Shown here piece by piece: positions 1-6,711 of a stretch of DNA of 34,912 nucleotides. Made by a program: the position numbers and the translations under genes. Positions within the stretch are counted from its first letter, which is position 1. Every line of letters starts with the position of its first letter. This DNA is from a virus. The notes below the pieces were generated by a model. It worked only from the letters and a program-made list of their open reading frames with translations. It had not been told where the DNA came from and searched no databases. The DNA lies in IMG/VR virus record IMGVR_UViG_3300025896_000088, positions 1-34,912 of that record. One strand, written 5' to 3'.

Positions 1-144
1 ACTAAATTCTGGGAGGGAACATTAAACAAGTATGATAAGTTTACATGTACACTTAATGTGAAAAGCCTACATAGGCAGGTTACATATCCCAAGGAATGGA
101 GTTTTAACTGGAGTGAATTAGATAATTTTATAGGAGATAAATAA
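1..144 (+). CDS. 3' end of a truncated gene, function unknown
   Basis: Frame 1 is open from the first base to a TAA at 142-144, giving the last 47 residues of a protein that begins outside the window. The tail is rich in aromatic and polar residues and ends FIGDK. I recognise no family. An SD-like AGGAG lies at its end, and the next gene follows 16 bases later in the same direction, so it probably belongs to the same plus-strand accessory operon. If the genome is circular, this would be a gene lying beyond the Gly-rich repeat at the right end of the window. Confidence 0.55.
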   Translation, partial: TKFWEGTLNKYDKFTCTLNVKSLHRQVTYPKEWSFNWSELDNFIGDK

Positions 145-160
145 AATTAGTTTAAATGAA

Positions 161-505
161 ATGTTATATTTAGCTAGTGTTGTTGATGGGATTAATTCTT
201 TTATTGTTATCTTTGTATTTTTAAGTGTGGCGATATTAGGAGTGATTATAATTTTCCTTATAACAAATGATTACGACACAGATGAGCAGAGTGTAATATA
301 TGCTAAAAAGTTAATTAAATATCCTGTAATAGGAGGGCTTATAATGCTTATTTCAAGTATATTTATCCCAAACTCTCAAACTATTTATTTAATGGCTGCA
401 AATAGTAAAGCACAAGAATTCAGTAATACGCAAATAGGTAAAGTAGCACAACAAGTATTATTATCTGAATTAAATAAAATTATTAATTCTAATGGGAGTA
501 AATGA
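161..505 (+). CDS. Small membrane protein with two hydrophobic segments
   Basis: 114 aa. A first membrane segment spans about residues 12-35 (FIVIFVFLSVAILGVIIIF) and a second about 53-70 (VIGGLIMLISSIFIP). Between them is an acidic stretch (NDYDTDEQS), and after them a soluble tail (YLMAANSKAQEF) that looks helical. The shape resembles small phage membrane proteins in which a second segment ending FIPS/FIPN is followed by a helical tail; that resemblance is from memory and function is unknown. An earlier ATG at 156 stops after five codons, so 161 is the start despite a weak ribosome site. The 3' end carries GGAG, which serves as ribosome site for the next gene. Confidence 0.75.
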   Translation: MLYLASVVDGINSFIVIFVFLSVAILGVIIIFLITNDYDTDEQSVIYAKKLIKYPVIGGLIMLISSIFIPNSQTIYLMAANSKAQEFSNTQIGKVAQQVLLSELNKIINSNGSK

Positions 506-506
506 A

Positions 507-707
507 ATGGAAGTTTTAACTATAGGAGAAGCAATAAAGTATCTAGAATCTAAAGGTGTACCAGAGTTATATGATGAAGGTTACTATTATTTAGAAGTAT
601 TGAATGATTTAGCTGAGTACGAACTTTTAACTAAAAAGAATATTGATTTCACATTAGAATTTATAGATCTTCATTTTAAGAAAGAGGAAGAAAATGACAA
701 AAGGTGA
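507..707 (+). CDS. Small acidic protein, unknown function; paralogous to the remnant at 32512-32566
   Basis: 66 aa starting MEVLTIGEAIKYLESKG. An upstream in-frame ATG at 492 exists, but the ATG at 507 has GGGAG 8 bases before it and follows the previous stop by one base, so I choose 507. The protein is probably all helical, with aromatic residues in the middle (YYYLE) and a charged end (LHFKKEEEN). Its last part shares 18 identical bases (667-684) with the remnant near 32541-32558. It overlaps the next gene by 14 bases. No family recognised. Confidence 0.75.
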   Translation: MEVLTIGEAIKYLESKGVPELYDEGYYYLEVLNDLAEYELLTKKNIDFTLEFIDLHFKKEEENDKR

Positions 708-951
708 AGCGTTAAAATTAGCAATTGATGGGCAAAAGGTTAGGCATTGGACTTGGAACGCTGAAGGTTATGAGTATATTTACTTTTATAAACATAAATT
801 TTTATATAATAATAAGATTGTTTTTATGGGACACGGTGATTTAAACACTGAAGGATGGGAAATATACCAAGAACCTAAAAATGAACTACAAGAACTAGCT
901 GAATATTTAGAAGTTGCTATTAAAAGATTAAAAAATATTAAAAATAAATAA
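694..951 (+). CDS. Small Tad2/DUF2829-like domain protein with C-terminal helix
   Basis: 85 aa. The N-terminal half follows the pattern of small phage proteins of the DUF2829 kind: GEALKLAIDGQKVRH, then W-N, an aromatic hairpin (YEYIYFY), and a closing D-x-N-x-x-GWEIYQEP. Members of DUF2829 include Tad2, a protein that binds the signal nucleotide of the Thoeris defence. The resemblance here is by motif only, so an anti-defence role is an inference. Residues about 63-84 form a helix (ELQELAEYLEVAIKRLKN) that recurs at the start of the next gene. GAGG lies 6 bases before the ATG. Confidence 0.7.
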   Translation: MTKGEALKLAIDGQKVRHWTWNAEGYEYIYFYKHKFLYNNKIVFMGHGDLNTEGWEIYQEPKNELQELAEYLEVAIKRLKNIKNK

Positions 952-974
952 TTTAGAAAGTTAAGGAGTAGATA

Positions 975-1361
975 ATGCAAGATAAACTACAAGAATTAGC
1001 AGATGTTTTATATAACGCAATTGTTAAGTTAAATGATATTAAAGACACACCCAGTGAAATAGAAAAGGAAGTGGAGGCACATTGTGATGCATTAAACAAA
1101 ATGGTAAATAGGATTGAGAAAATAGAAGAAAGTTTGAATAGTTTTAAAAAACCAGAACGTAAGTATATAGATTTCTTTGAAGCTATGCAAGCTATTAAAA
1201 ATGGGCATACTGTGATGAATGATCAAAGTCTATCAATAGTGTATTTTTTATATAGAAATAATATTATTTCCACCCTATTAGGTAGAAGGAGAGAATATGG
1301 GTATACATTTTTTAGTTTCACGGAATTAAACCCAACTACTAAATGGTGGATTGTTGAATAG
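975..1361 (+). CDS. Coiled-coil protein with degenerate Tad2/DUF2829-like C-terminal domain
   Basis: 128 aa. Residues 1-20 (KLQELADVLYNAIVKLNDIK) match the last helix of the preceding gene. Residues about 25-58 look like a coiled coil (NRIEKIEESLNSF). Residues about 62-128 look like the domain of the preceding gene: DFFEAMQAIKNGHTV, a YFLYRNN strand, and a final KWWIVE in place of GWEIYQ. The order helix-then-domain is the reverse of the neighbour, which suggests duplication of a repeating unit. AAGGAG precedes the ATG by 6 bases. Function unknown; it could bind a small ligand or be purely structural. Confidence 0.7.
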   Translation: MQDKLQELADVLYNAIVKLNDIKDTPSEIEKEVEAHCDALNKMVNRIEKIEESLNSFKKPERKYIDFFEAMQAIKNGHTVMNDQSLSIVYFLYRNNIISTLLGRRREYGYTFFSFTELNPTTKWWIVE

Positions 1362-1370
1362 GAGACGGAT

Positions 1371-1706
1371 ATGGTAAACGAACTATGCTTAGGCTACGAG
1401 CAAATAAAACAAATTATTAAAATTGCATCTCCGAATTTAGATCTTAGGAAGGAAATTACAAATCGTGATTTACAAATTGTGACACATATATTAAATCAAA
1501 AAATTACAGGGATGTTTTTTAATAAAAAACTTAATATATTGTTAAATAAAAAAGATGGTATTTATCCAATAATGGTAGGTAAAACTAAAGGGAAGTTTTA
1601 TATTAAAGATAATAAAATATATATAAACTTAACTAAAGAAATTAATGTTAGTAGGGTTAAGATAATTCAAATATCTAATAATACTATTCAAATAGAAGAG
1701 GTCTAA
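1371..1706 (+). CDS. Conserved-looking small protein, unknown function
   Basis: 111 aa, very lysine-, asparagine- and isoleucine-rich. The N-terminal part is helical (YEQIKQIIKIA); the C-terminal part is a run of short beta strands (GKFYIKDNKIYINL, VKIIQISNNTIQIEEV). The end resembles the end of the next protein (YFFINNNKIIATIIRVLDNDIYLEGV), so the two may be distant paralogues. The ribosome site is GGAGACGGAT just before the ATG. I recognise no family. Confidence 0.65.
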   Translation: MVNELCLGYEQIKQIIKIASPNLDLRKEITNRDLQIVTHILNQKITGMFFNKKLNILLNKKDGIYPIMVGKTKGKFYIKDNKIYINLTKEINVSRVKIIQISNNTIQIEEV

Positions 1707-1707
1707 C

Positions 1708-2010
1708 ATGCGTAATATGATTTGTTATAAAACAAATATATACTGCACATTAACTAAATGGGAACATTTAGACGGTACAGTTAAAATACTTGATATAAGT
1801 CAACCATTAAAGTTTACACATATGATTCCAGTTCCGTATAGATATCCTGAGGATTGTTCTATGGAAACAATAGTTAAAGAAATTCTTCATAATATTAAAG
1901 TTGCAGAATTACAAAAAATAGATGGGTGTTATTTTTTTATAAATAATAATAAAATTATTGCTACAATAATACGGGTTCTAGATAATGATATATATTTAGA
2001 GGGAGTTTAA
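1708..2010 (+). CDS. Small protein, unknown function, possible paralogue of the preceding gene
   Basis: 100 aa starting one base after the previous stop, with GAGG as ribosome site. It has a beta-rich N-terminus (YKTNIYCTLTKWEHLDGTVK), a proline/tyrosine patch (IPVPYRYPED), a central helix and a strand pair at the end (CYFFINNNKIIATII, DNDIYLEGV). The last 30 residues resemble those of the upstream neighbour. No catalytic motif is visible. Confidence 0.65.
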   Translation: MRNMICYKTNIYCTLTKWEHLDGTVKILDISQPLKFTHMIPVPYRYPEDCSMETIVKEILHNIKVAELQKIDGCYFFINNNKIIATIIRVLDNDIYLEGV

Positions 2011-2011
2011 C

Positions 2012-2188
2012 ATGCTAAACCTATTAACTAAAATAAACAATCAATATCAATATGATAATCTAACTAATAACAATGAACATGTTGATACTTATAAGATGTG
2101 TTATAATTGTAATAATACTACACTGTTTGATTATAAGAGTAGTGCAGTGCAAAATTGTGAAGTGTGTAATTTAATTTTTAAGGAGTAA
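2012..2188 (+). CDS. Zinc-ribbon small protein
   Basis: 58 aa. Two CxxC knuckles are visible, MCYNCN (Cys30, Cys33) and NCEVCN (Cys49, Cys52), 15 residues apart, as in minimal zinc ribbons. The N-terminal 25 residues are polar and Asn-rich. GAGGG lies 8 bases upstream of the ATG, inside the end of the previous gene, and the gene begins one base after that stop. Zinc ribbons of this kind commonly bind nucleic acid or protein; the partner cannot be read from the sequence. Confidence 0.7.
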   Translation: MLNLLTKINNQYQYDNLTNNNEHVDTYKMCYNCNNTTLFDYKSSAVQNCEVCNLIFKE

Positions 2189-2214
2189 GTAATTAATTAA
2201 GGGGTTAATTGAAG

Positions 2215-2301
2215 ATGAATAAACTACTAGAACTATCTATATTACTAACAGTATTATATATACCATTATGTTATGCTGATTTAATAACTAAATTTATATA
2301 A
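2215..2301 (+). CDS. 28-residue hydrophobic peptide (signal- or lysis-peptide-like)
   Basis: Encodes a short peptide starting MNKLLELS, with hydrophobic core ILLTVLYIPL and CYAD after it, which would fit a signal peptidase I site (YA|D). AAGGGG lies 10 bases before the ATG, and the next gene's ribosome site overlaps its stop. It could be a tiny membrane peptide, a lysis accessory protein, or a chance open frame; there is no lipobox match. Spacing to both neighbours favours a real gene. Confidence 0.45.
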   Translation: MNKLLELSILLTVLYIPLCYADLITKFI

Positions 2302-2311
2302 AGGGTATTAA

Positions 2312-2503
2312 ATGTTTAATAAAATAACTACACTACATAATAATGAGCAGTGCATATCATATTGCCACATAGATAAATATGACACTTATATTAAAGAATT
2401 ACAAGCTAATAGACACACTATACTCTCTAGTATAGAAGTGCCTAGTATTGACTTAGAATGGGTTGAGCCACCCGTTAAGTTCTCTGGATGGCGTTACTCC
2501 TAA
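2312..2503 (+). CDS. Small protein, unknown function, last gene of the left plus-strand cluster
   Basis: 63 aa with AAGGG 7 bases before the ATG. It contains a Cys-x3-Cys-x-His pattern (CISYCH) and ends in a tryptophan/proline-rich tail (EWVEPPVKFSGW). No family recognised. Its TAA (2501-2503) abuts the stop codon of the convergent late gene with no base between, and I see no terminator there. Confidence 0.65.
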   Translation: MFNKITTLHNNEQCISYCHIDKYDTYIKELQANRHTILSSIEVPSIDLEWVEPPVKFSGWRYS

Positions 2504-2773
2504 CTATCTATCTTTGCTAATAGCTGAAGTTGCTGCATGAATAATGTCATCAACTTTAGTCTCAGTAGTAGCATAGTTAGAGGTTTTACTTGCAATCATA
2601 TTACTAACACCTTTACTCACTGGGCTTTGTAATCCAATGAAAGCAGTACCTATATAACCAGCAATATGCGGGTCTAATACTGTTGCTCCACCTGTAGCTA
2701 AGAATCCTATAGTAGTTAATAGTTTAGACCAAAAACCCTGACTAGCTAATGCCTTTATTATTGTATCTTTCAT
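2504..2773 (-). CDS. Small hydrophobic protein, holin candidate
   Basis: 89 aa. It starts with MKDTIIKAL, then has a hydrophobic glycine-rich segment (about 19-36, LLTTIGFLATGGATVL) and a second apolar stretch (about 39-50, AGYIGTAFIGL), followed by a polar tail. AGGAG lies 8 bases upstream. It is the last gene of the late operon, 3 bases after the endolysin gene, a usual place for a holin or other lysis partner. Two weak membrane segments and the location support holin; an alternative is a structural accessory protein. Confidence 0.55.
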   Translation of the reverse strand: MKDTIIKALASQGFWSKLLTTIGFLATGGATVLDPHIAGYIGTAFIGLQSPVSKGVSNMIASKTSNYATTETKVDDIIHAATSAISKDR

Positions 2774-2776
2774 GAT

Positions 2777-3358
2777 CTATACTCCTAATAATATTTTATA
2801 TTTATATAAATTTTCTAAGCGCTCATTTATCCCTACAGTACCGCCGTTAATTTTTCTAGTAACTCCAATGCCATCATCTTTTAAAGCTAACGCACCAATG
2901 TTATTGGACTTCCAGAACCATATAGCCGATATTATTGCGCCATCATCAGTTAAACAATAGTCTCGAATATTATCTATATTATAATTACTATCATCTAACC
3001 AATTAACAAATGCTTGATAATTAGAACGCCCAGTTAATTGAAATATCCCAGCACCTCTAAAGTTGTAGCCGTCATCATCTTCAATATTGCCCATACGATT
3101 ACCATAGACAGTATTAAATAGCCAAGGTTGTGGGCAAAAATCAAAGTCAAGAGCTTTATTATCTAGCCTTTTTTTCTCGATGATTTCTCTACGATTAGCC
3201 CAAATAGCTTTTGCTCTTGTATAACGATATTTTTCACCCTCACTAAATTTCGTAAACCCCATGCTTTCATGATCTGCCTGAGCTAGAAAGTGTGCGATCT
3301 CTAATGGATTAGTAATCTCATATAGCTTTAACTCCGCTATAACTTTATCTATCCGCAT
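2777..3358 (-). CDS. Endolysin, glycoside hydrolase family 19 (chitinase-like lysozyme)
   Basis: 193 aa. It shows family 19 hallmarks: IAHFLAQADHES with catalytic Glu31, a second acidic residue at about Glu40, FRGAGIFQLTGRSNY, and GVTRKINGG near the end. These enzymes cut the glycan strands of peptidoglycan to release virions. The protein has no visible signal peptide, so it would need a holin to reach the wall. It begins one base after the previous stop with a poor ribosome site, implying translation coupled to the upstream gene. Length is normal for a single-domain phage member. Confidence 0.92.
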   Translation of the reverse strand: MRIDKVIAELKLYEITNPLEIAHFLAQADHESMGFTKFSEGEKYRYTRAKAIWANRREIIEKKRLDNKALDFDFCPQPWLFNTVYGNRMGNIEDDDGYNFRGAGIFQLTGRSNYQAFVNWLDDSNYNIDNIRDYCLTDDGAIISAIWFWKSNNIGALALKDDGIGVTRKINGGTVGINERLENLYKYKILLGV

Positions 3359-3359
3359 A

Positions 3360-3686
3360 TTAATATACTACTACATCTTCATGACTTAATAAAGTTACTC
3401 CACACGCGCCAGCAGATGCATCTTTATTCACACGGAATTCACCCATTTCATCTATAATAATAACATGTGAATCTTTATCGAAATATGGTACTGCACCATT
3501 TATTTTGTAATCGATAAAAGTTCCCGCTGTATTACGCTCTTGCAAATAAGCTTTTTCTGTTGTAGCTAATGCTGTCACTTTAATTTTTGCTCCACCTTTA
3601 TTAATCTTAGTTAATTGGAAACTACTACTAGCAACAGCCGAAGTAGTTGGGGTTAATAAGTTAATTACACCTTTTGATATTGCCAT
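3360..3686 (-). CDS. Beta-rich small late protein, possible virion component
   Basis: 108 aa. The N-terminus is Ser/Thr-rich (LLTPTTSAVASSSFQL), followed by short strands (GAKIKVTAL, HVIIIDEMGEFRV), and it ends in DVVVY. There is no membrane segment. AAGGA lies about 10 bases before the ATG. Position between the tail-fibre genes and the endolysin suggests a minor virion or tail protein. I recognise no family. Confidence 0.6.
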   Translation of the reverse strand: MAISKGVINLLTPTTSAVASSSFQLTKINKGGAKIKVTALATTEKAYLQERNTAGTFIDYKINGAVPYFDKDSHVIIIDEMGEFRVNKDASAGACGVTLLSHEDVVVY

Positions 3687-3689
3687 GAT

Positions 3690-4055
3690 TTATTTTCCTT
3701 CTAAAAGATTTATATGCTGCCAAAGTAATTGAATTTCTTTTGTTGTGTCATTATGCCATCTATCTATTTGCTGAGTTTGCTCAATATTTAATTGATCGTT
3801 AAATTGAATAGTTCTATTTGCAACCCAAGTAAATAGAGCAATATAAACCGCACCAAAAAATAATGCTACATAAAATCTACTAAAGAAATCACCGAACTTT
3901 TTAGATAATATACTTAAATCAATAGATACTTGTTTTAATTGTTCTGTAGTCCGGATATTCGCATCTTCGATTTTAGAATACATAACCTCAGCTTTGATCT
4001 CTAACGCCTTGGTTGCATCTTCTAATTTCTCAACTCTTTCTTCTATATTGTTCAT
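3690..4055 (-). CDS. Coiled-coil protein with one membrane segment, lysis-associated candidate
   Basis: 121 aa. Residues 1-58 are a heptad-like helix (ERVEKLEDATKALEI), residues about 63-80 a membrane helix (YVALFFGAVYIALFTWV), and the rest a polar helix (TTKEIQLLWQHI). This resembles XhlA-type holin-associated proteins, where a coiled coil is followed by one membrane span, although XhlA proteins carry the span at the C-terminus. It lies two genes before the endolysin. The ribosome site is weak (TTGAAATA). Holin accessory or spanin-like function is inferred. Confidence 0.55.
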   Translation of the reverse strand: MNNIEERVEKLEDATKALEIKAEVMYSKIEDANIRTTEQLKQVSIDLSILSKKFGDFFSRFYVALFFGAVYIALFTWVANRTIQFNDQLNIEQTQQIDRWHNDTTKEIQLLWQHINLLEGK

Positions 4056-4068
4056 AATAGTATTTCAA

Positions 4069-4566
4069 TTAAATAATATATGTTATTGTTAAAGCTATAA
4101 TAACTGACCCACCACTAGGTATATCTGCAATAACCAAGTTGCCAGCTGATTGCCCTGTCCCGCATTTTTGAATAGTTATTTCTGTTACCCCAGAACCAGA
4201 TCTAACGATAGGTACAAATTGCGTATAACTAGCAGAAGTTATGCCTTGGAATAACATTGACCCCTCGACATGAGGTAAACTAGCTCCGCCTGCTATTGGG
4301 AATCCAGTTAGAAAAACTACACCAGAAGCGGTACTCCAAGTAAAAGCAGAAGTAGCTATACTATACACAACTGTAGCTGTACCGTTTCCATTGTTTCGTG
4401 ATTTACCAACTCGTGTACTATATGTAATAGCTAAATCTCCCGGAGTACCACAAGTTAATGATGGAGTGAAATTGGCAAAATCTGTTTGCCCTACAAGTTT
4501 CGTTGCGGTTGTTGCCGTAGTAGCAGTACTTGCTATTATTGGGGTATACCCACCTTTAATCGACAT
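4069..4566 (-). CDS. Beta-rich tail-fibre-associated protein
   Basis: 165 aa, rich in Ser, Thr and Gly with almost no charged runs. An alanine/threonine repeat near the start (STATTATTATKL) is typical of fibre collars. The middle and end are alternating short strands (VVYSIATSAFTWS, GGSVIIALTITYII). AAGGA lies 9 bases upstream. It directly follows the tailspike gene, so it may be a second receptor-binding subunit or a spike-associated decoration protein. No enzymatic motif is visible. Confidence 0.6.
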   Translation of the reverse strand: MSIKGGYTPIIASTATTATTATKLVGQTDFANFTPSLTCGTPGDLAITYSTRVGKSRNNGNGTATVVYSIATSAFTWSTASGVVFLTGFPIAGGASLPHVEGSMLFQGITSASYTQFVPIVRSGSGVTEITIQKCGTGQSAGNLVIADIPSGGSVIIALTITYII

Positions 4567-4587
4567 AATATATTCCTTATAAAATTA

Positions 4588-6693
4588 TTAAACGCCTGTA
4601 TGTTCGTACCATGTAAGCCACGTATTAGAGCTATCATCACGTTTACGTGTCCAAAATGCACCATCTTTTAAAGTATTACTTGCTGCGTAAAATATCTGAT
4701 GTGTCCATTTCGCATAACCTGAGTTTGCAGAATACCTATAATTTATGATCATACCTTGATGACTTCCGCCACCATTTGGCACTCCCGTATCTCCATTTAC
4801 TATAGAAACTGAAACACCTATTGGAAAGCTATCAGGTAAAGTTGCAGAATTAAAACTGAAAGCTGTATTGCTATTTACGACACTACCACAGTTGTCATTA
4901 ATCCAAGCATTAAAGTTATGCGGGAATGAACTAGTATTCTGTAAATATGAGCATGTTGATGAATTAACACCGCCCACTTCGTTAACTGTATAAGTTGTTA
5001 AATCATGGAATATATTACTATGGATTTTTACATTTGATACCGAAGCCCCACTAGTTCCAAGTGAAATGCCATTAGCGACATGAGATATAATATTACCAAT
5101 TATATTTATATTATTTCCACTTCGCAGTACGATTCCATCTTCTGAACTAGCTGCGCCTTTAATTATATTATTACATAAATTTACATCGATAACTGTATCA
5201 GTCGCATCAAATCCCAGTAATGATGCTGCATTTATTCTAAAGTTATTATTAGTTATATTAATTCCACGAACTGAACTAAAAAAAGAAAATCCCCTACCGA
5301 CGTTTCCAGAATTACCCGTGAAATTTATACAAAATGGCTCTGAATAATTTGTTGAATCTATTGCAAAATGAAGCGCAGATCTACTCACATTATATGTATT
5401 ATTTGCTATAACAAAATTCTTTGGCTGCGTAGTAAAAACGGCTGCTCGTAATTCAAATCCAATAACTGCAACATTCCCACCGATATTTTCAAAATGATTA
5501 TTGGTAACTCTTGCGTTTCTAATTACTGCGTAAGTGTCATTGTTTGGTTCAAAATCAATAGCCCCCGGCATGTTACTACGAGTACAGTTAATAAATGTAT
5601 TGCCAGATATTTCAATATCATCACAATCAATTATAGATACTCCATTTCGATTGTCATTATTGATGCCATCAAAATAACAATTTGTTATTTTAACTGCTTT
5701 ATTATGTCTCTCTAAAGTTCCGGTTGTACTTGACCCAATATATACTCCATCCCCTTGGAATCCCGTAATATTACATTTATCAATTAATAAATTCTGTACT
5801 CCGTGGCAAGAAATTAAATGGACGAACTCACTAAATCCACTCGCAACAACTTTACCCAACAATGTAATATTCTGTATTGTAATATTTTTAATAAATGTAC
5901 TTGAACTTGAAGACTGACAATATAATAATCCGTAACTATTCCCTGTAATTGAATTTTGTTTTAATATTGAATTTGCACCATTCCCAAAAATATGTGTATT
6001 ATCAATCATTGTAATAGTATCGAGAAGATAAGTACCTGATGGGAAATAAACCCCTTTACCTGTATTTACCGCTGCTTGAACTGCTGTTGTATCATTAGCC
6101 ACACCATCACCCACCGCACCGAAATCCTTAACCGAAACCCAATCTCTACATTTCTCTTGGAATGTTCTTGACATTGCACCACTCCCTTGCTGAATAAAGT
6201 TTTCTCCCGGTTCACCCACGATTACAGAATCATAATCTAATTCGCCTAATGCATTAAATTTTAAGAATTGATTTGCACGTGTTGTAACATCAGCTAGAAT
6301 ATTATTTAATGTTTCAGAACTTGGAAATCTAATAGCTTTATTTGCGGTTAACAAAACTTGCTGAATTAATAAAGTTAATTTATCTAAAGCACCCTCGTGT
6401 GTTTCCGCTGGGAATGGGTCATTCTCAACATAATCAACTAATTGTGTTAGCTGCATTCCTGATCTTGATATATATATGACAGAAGCATTAGCCGGTGCAG
6501 TTGTAAATATTATATTACCACCATTCTCTGCATCAACTCCCGTTACTGTGTAATCAGTAGTCAATGTCTTTAAAGTATTATTGACAAATACTTGCACATC
6601 TGTATTAACTAAGATTCTAAAATTATACGCGAATGTTGTAGTAACTCCATTTCCAGAGTATGATATCGCACTATTTTGTGATTGTATTGTCAT
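4588..6693 (-). CDS. Tailspike: T7-fibre-like N-terminus, beta-helix, pyocin-knob-like C-terminus
   Basis: 701 aa. Residues 1-130 match the particle-binding domain of T7-type tail fibres: FAYNFRI, a DYTVTG strand, and DPFPAETHEGALDKL. At about 185-210 is the start of a pectate-lyase-type spike (VSVKDFGAVGDGVANDT). About 230-600 is a right-handed beta-helix with many N-x-F and I-x-G-N turns. The last 80 residues (SGYAKWTHQIFYA, then WTRKRDDSS and WLTWYEHTGV) resemble the pyocin-knob domain. The spike would bind and possibly cleave a surface polysaccharide; no catalytic pair can be assigned by eye. AAGGAAG is the ribosome site. Confidence 0.9.
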   Translation of the reverse strand: MTIQSQNSAISYSGNGVTTTFAYNFRILVNTDVQVFVNNTLKTLTTDYTVTGVDAENGGNIIFTTAPANASVIYISRSGMQLTQLVDYVENDPFPAETHEGALDKLTLLIQQVLLTANKAIRFPSSETLNNILADVTTRANQFLKFNALGELDYDSVIVGEPGENFIQQGSGAMSRTFQEKCRDWVSVKDFGAVGDGVANDTTAVQAAVNTGKGVYFPSGTYLLDTITMIDNTHIFGNGANSILKQNSITGNSYGLLYCQSSSSSTFIKNITIQNITLLGKVVASGFSEFVHLISCHGVQNLLIDKCNITGFQGDGVYIGSSTTGTLERHNKAVKITNCYFDGINNDNRNGVSIIDCDDIEISGNTFINCTRSNMPGAIDFEPNNDTYAVIRNARVTNNHFENIGGNVAVIGFELRAAVFTTQPKNFVIANNTYNVSRSALHFAIDSTNYSEPFCINFTGNSGNVGRGFSFFSSVRGINITNNNFRINAASLLGFDATDTVIDVNLCNNIIKGAASSEDGIVLRSGNNINIIGNIISHVANGISLGTSGASVSNVKIHSNIFHDLTTYTVNEVGGVNSSTCSYLQNTSSFPHNFNAWINDNCGSVVNSNTAFSFNSATLPDSFPIGVSVSIVNGDTGVPNGGGSHQGMIINYRYSANSGYAKWTHQIFYAASNTLKDGAFWTRKRDDSSNTWLTWYEHTGV

Positions 6694-6711
6694 GTCAAAA
6701 CTTCCTTAAAA

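Noticed and set aside
2418-2435. Hairpin CTATACT-CTCT-AGTATAG as terminator
   Set aside because: Seven-pair AT-rich stem within a coding gene, with no U-tract on either strand.
5494-5715. Plus-strand open frames within the late cluster (for example inside tailspike, ejection and capsid genes)
   Set aside because: They lie opposite well-supported genes, lack ribosome sites and have no recognisable domain; they are antisense shadows.
4588-6693. Diversity-generating retroelement, because of BPP-1-like genes
   Set aside because: No reverse transcriptase gene and no template/variable repeat pair seen; the tailspike end looks like a pyocin knob, not a C-type lectin.
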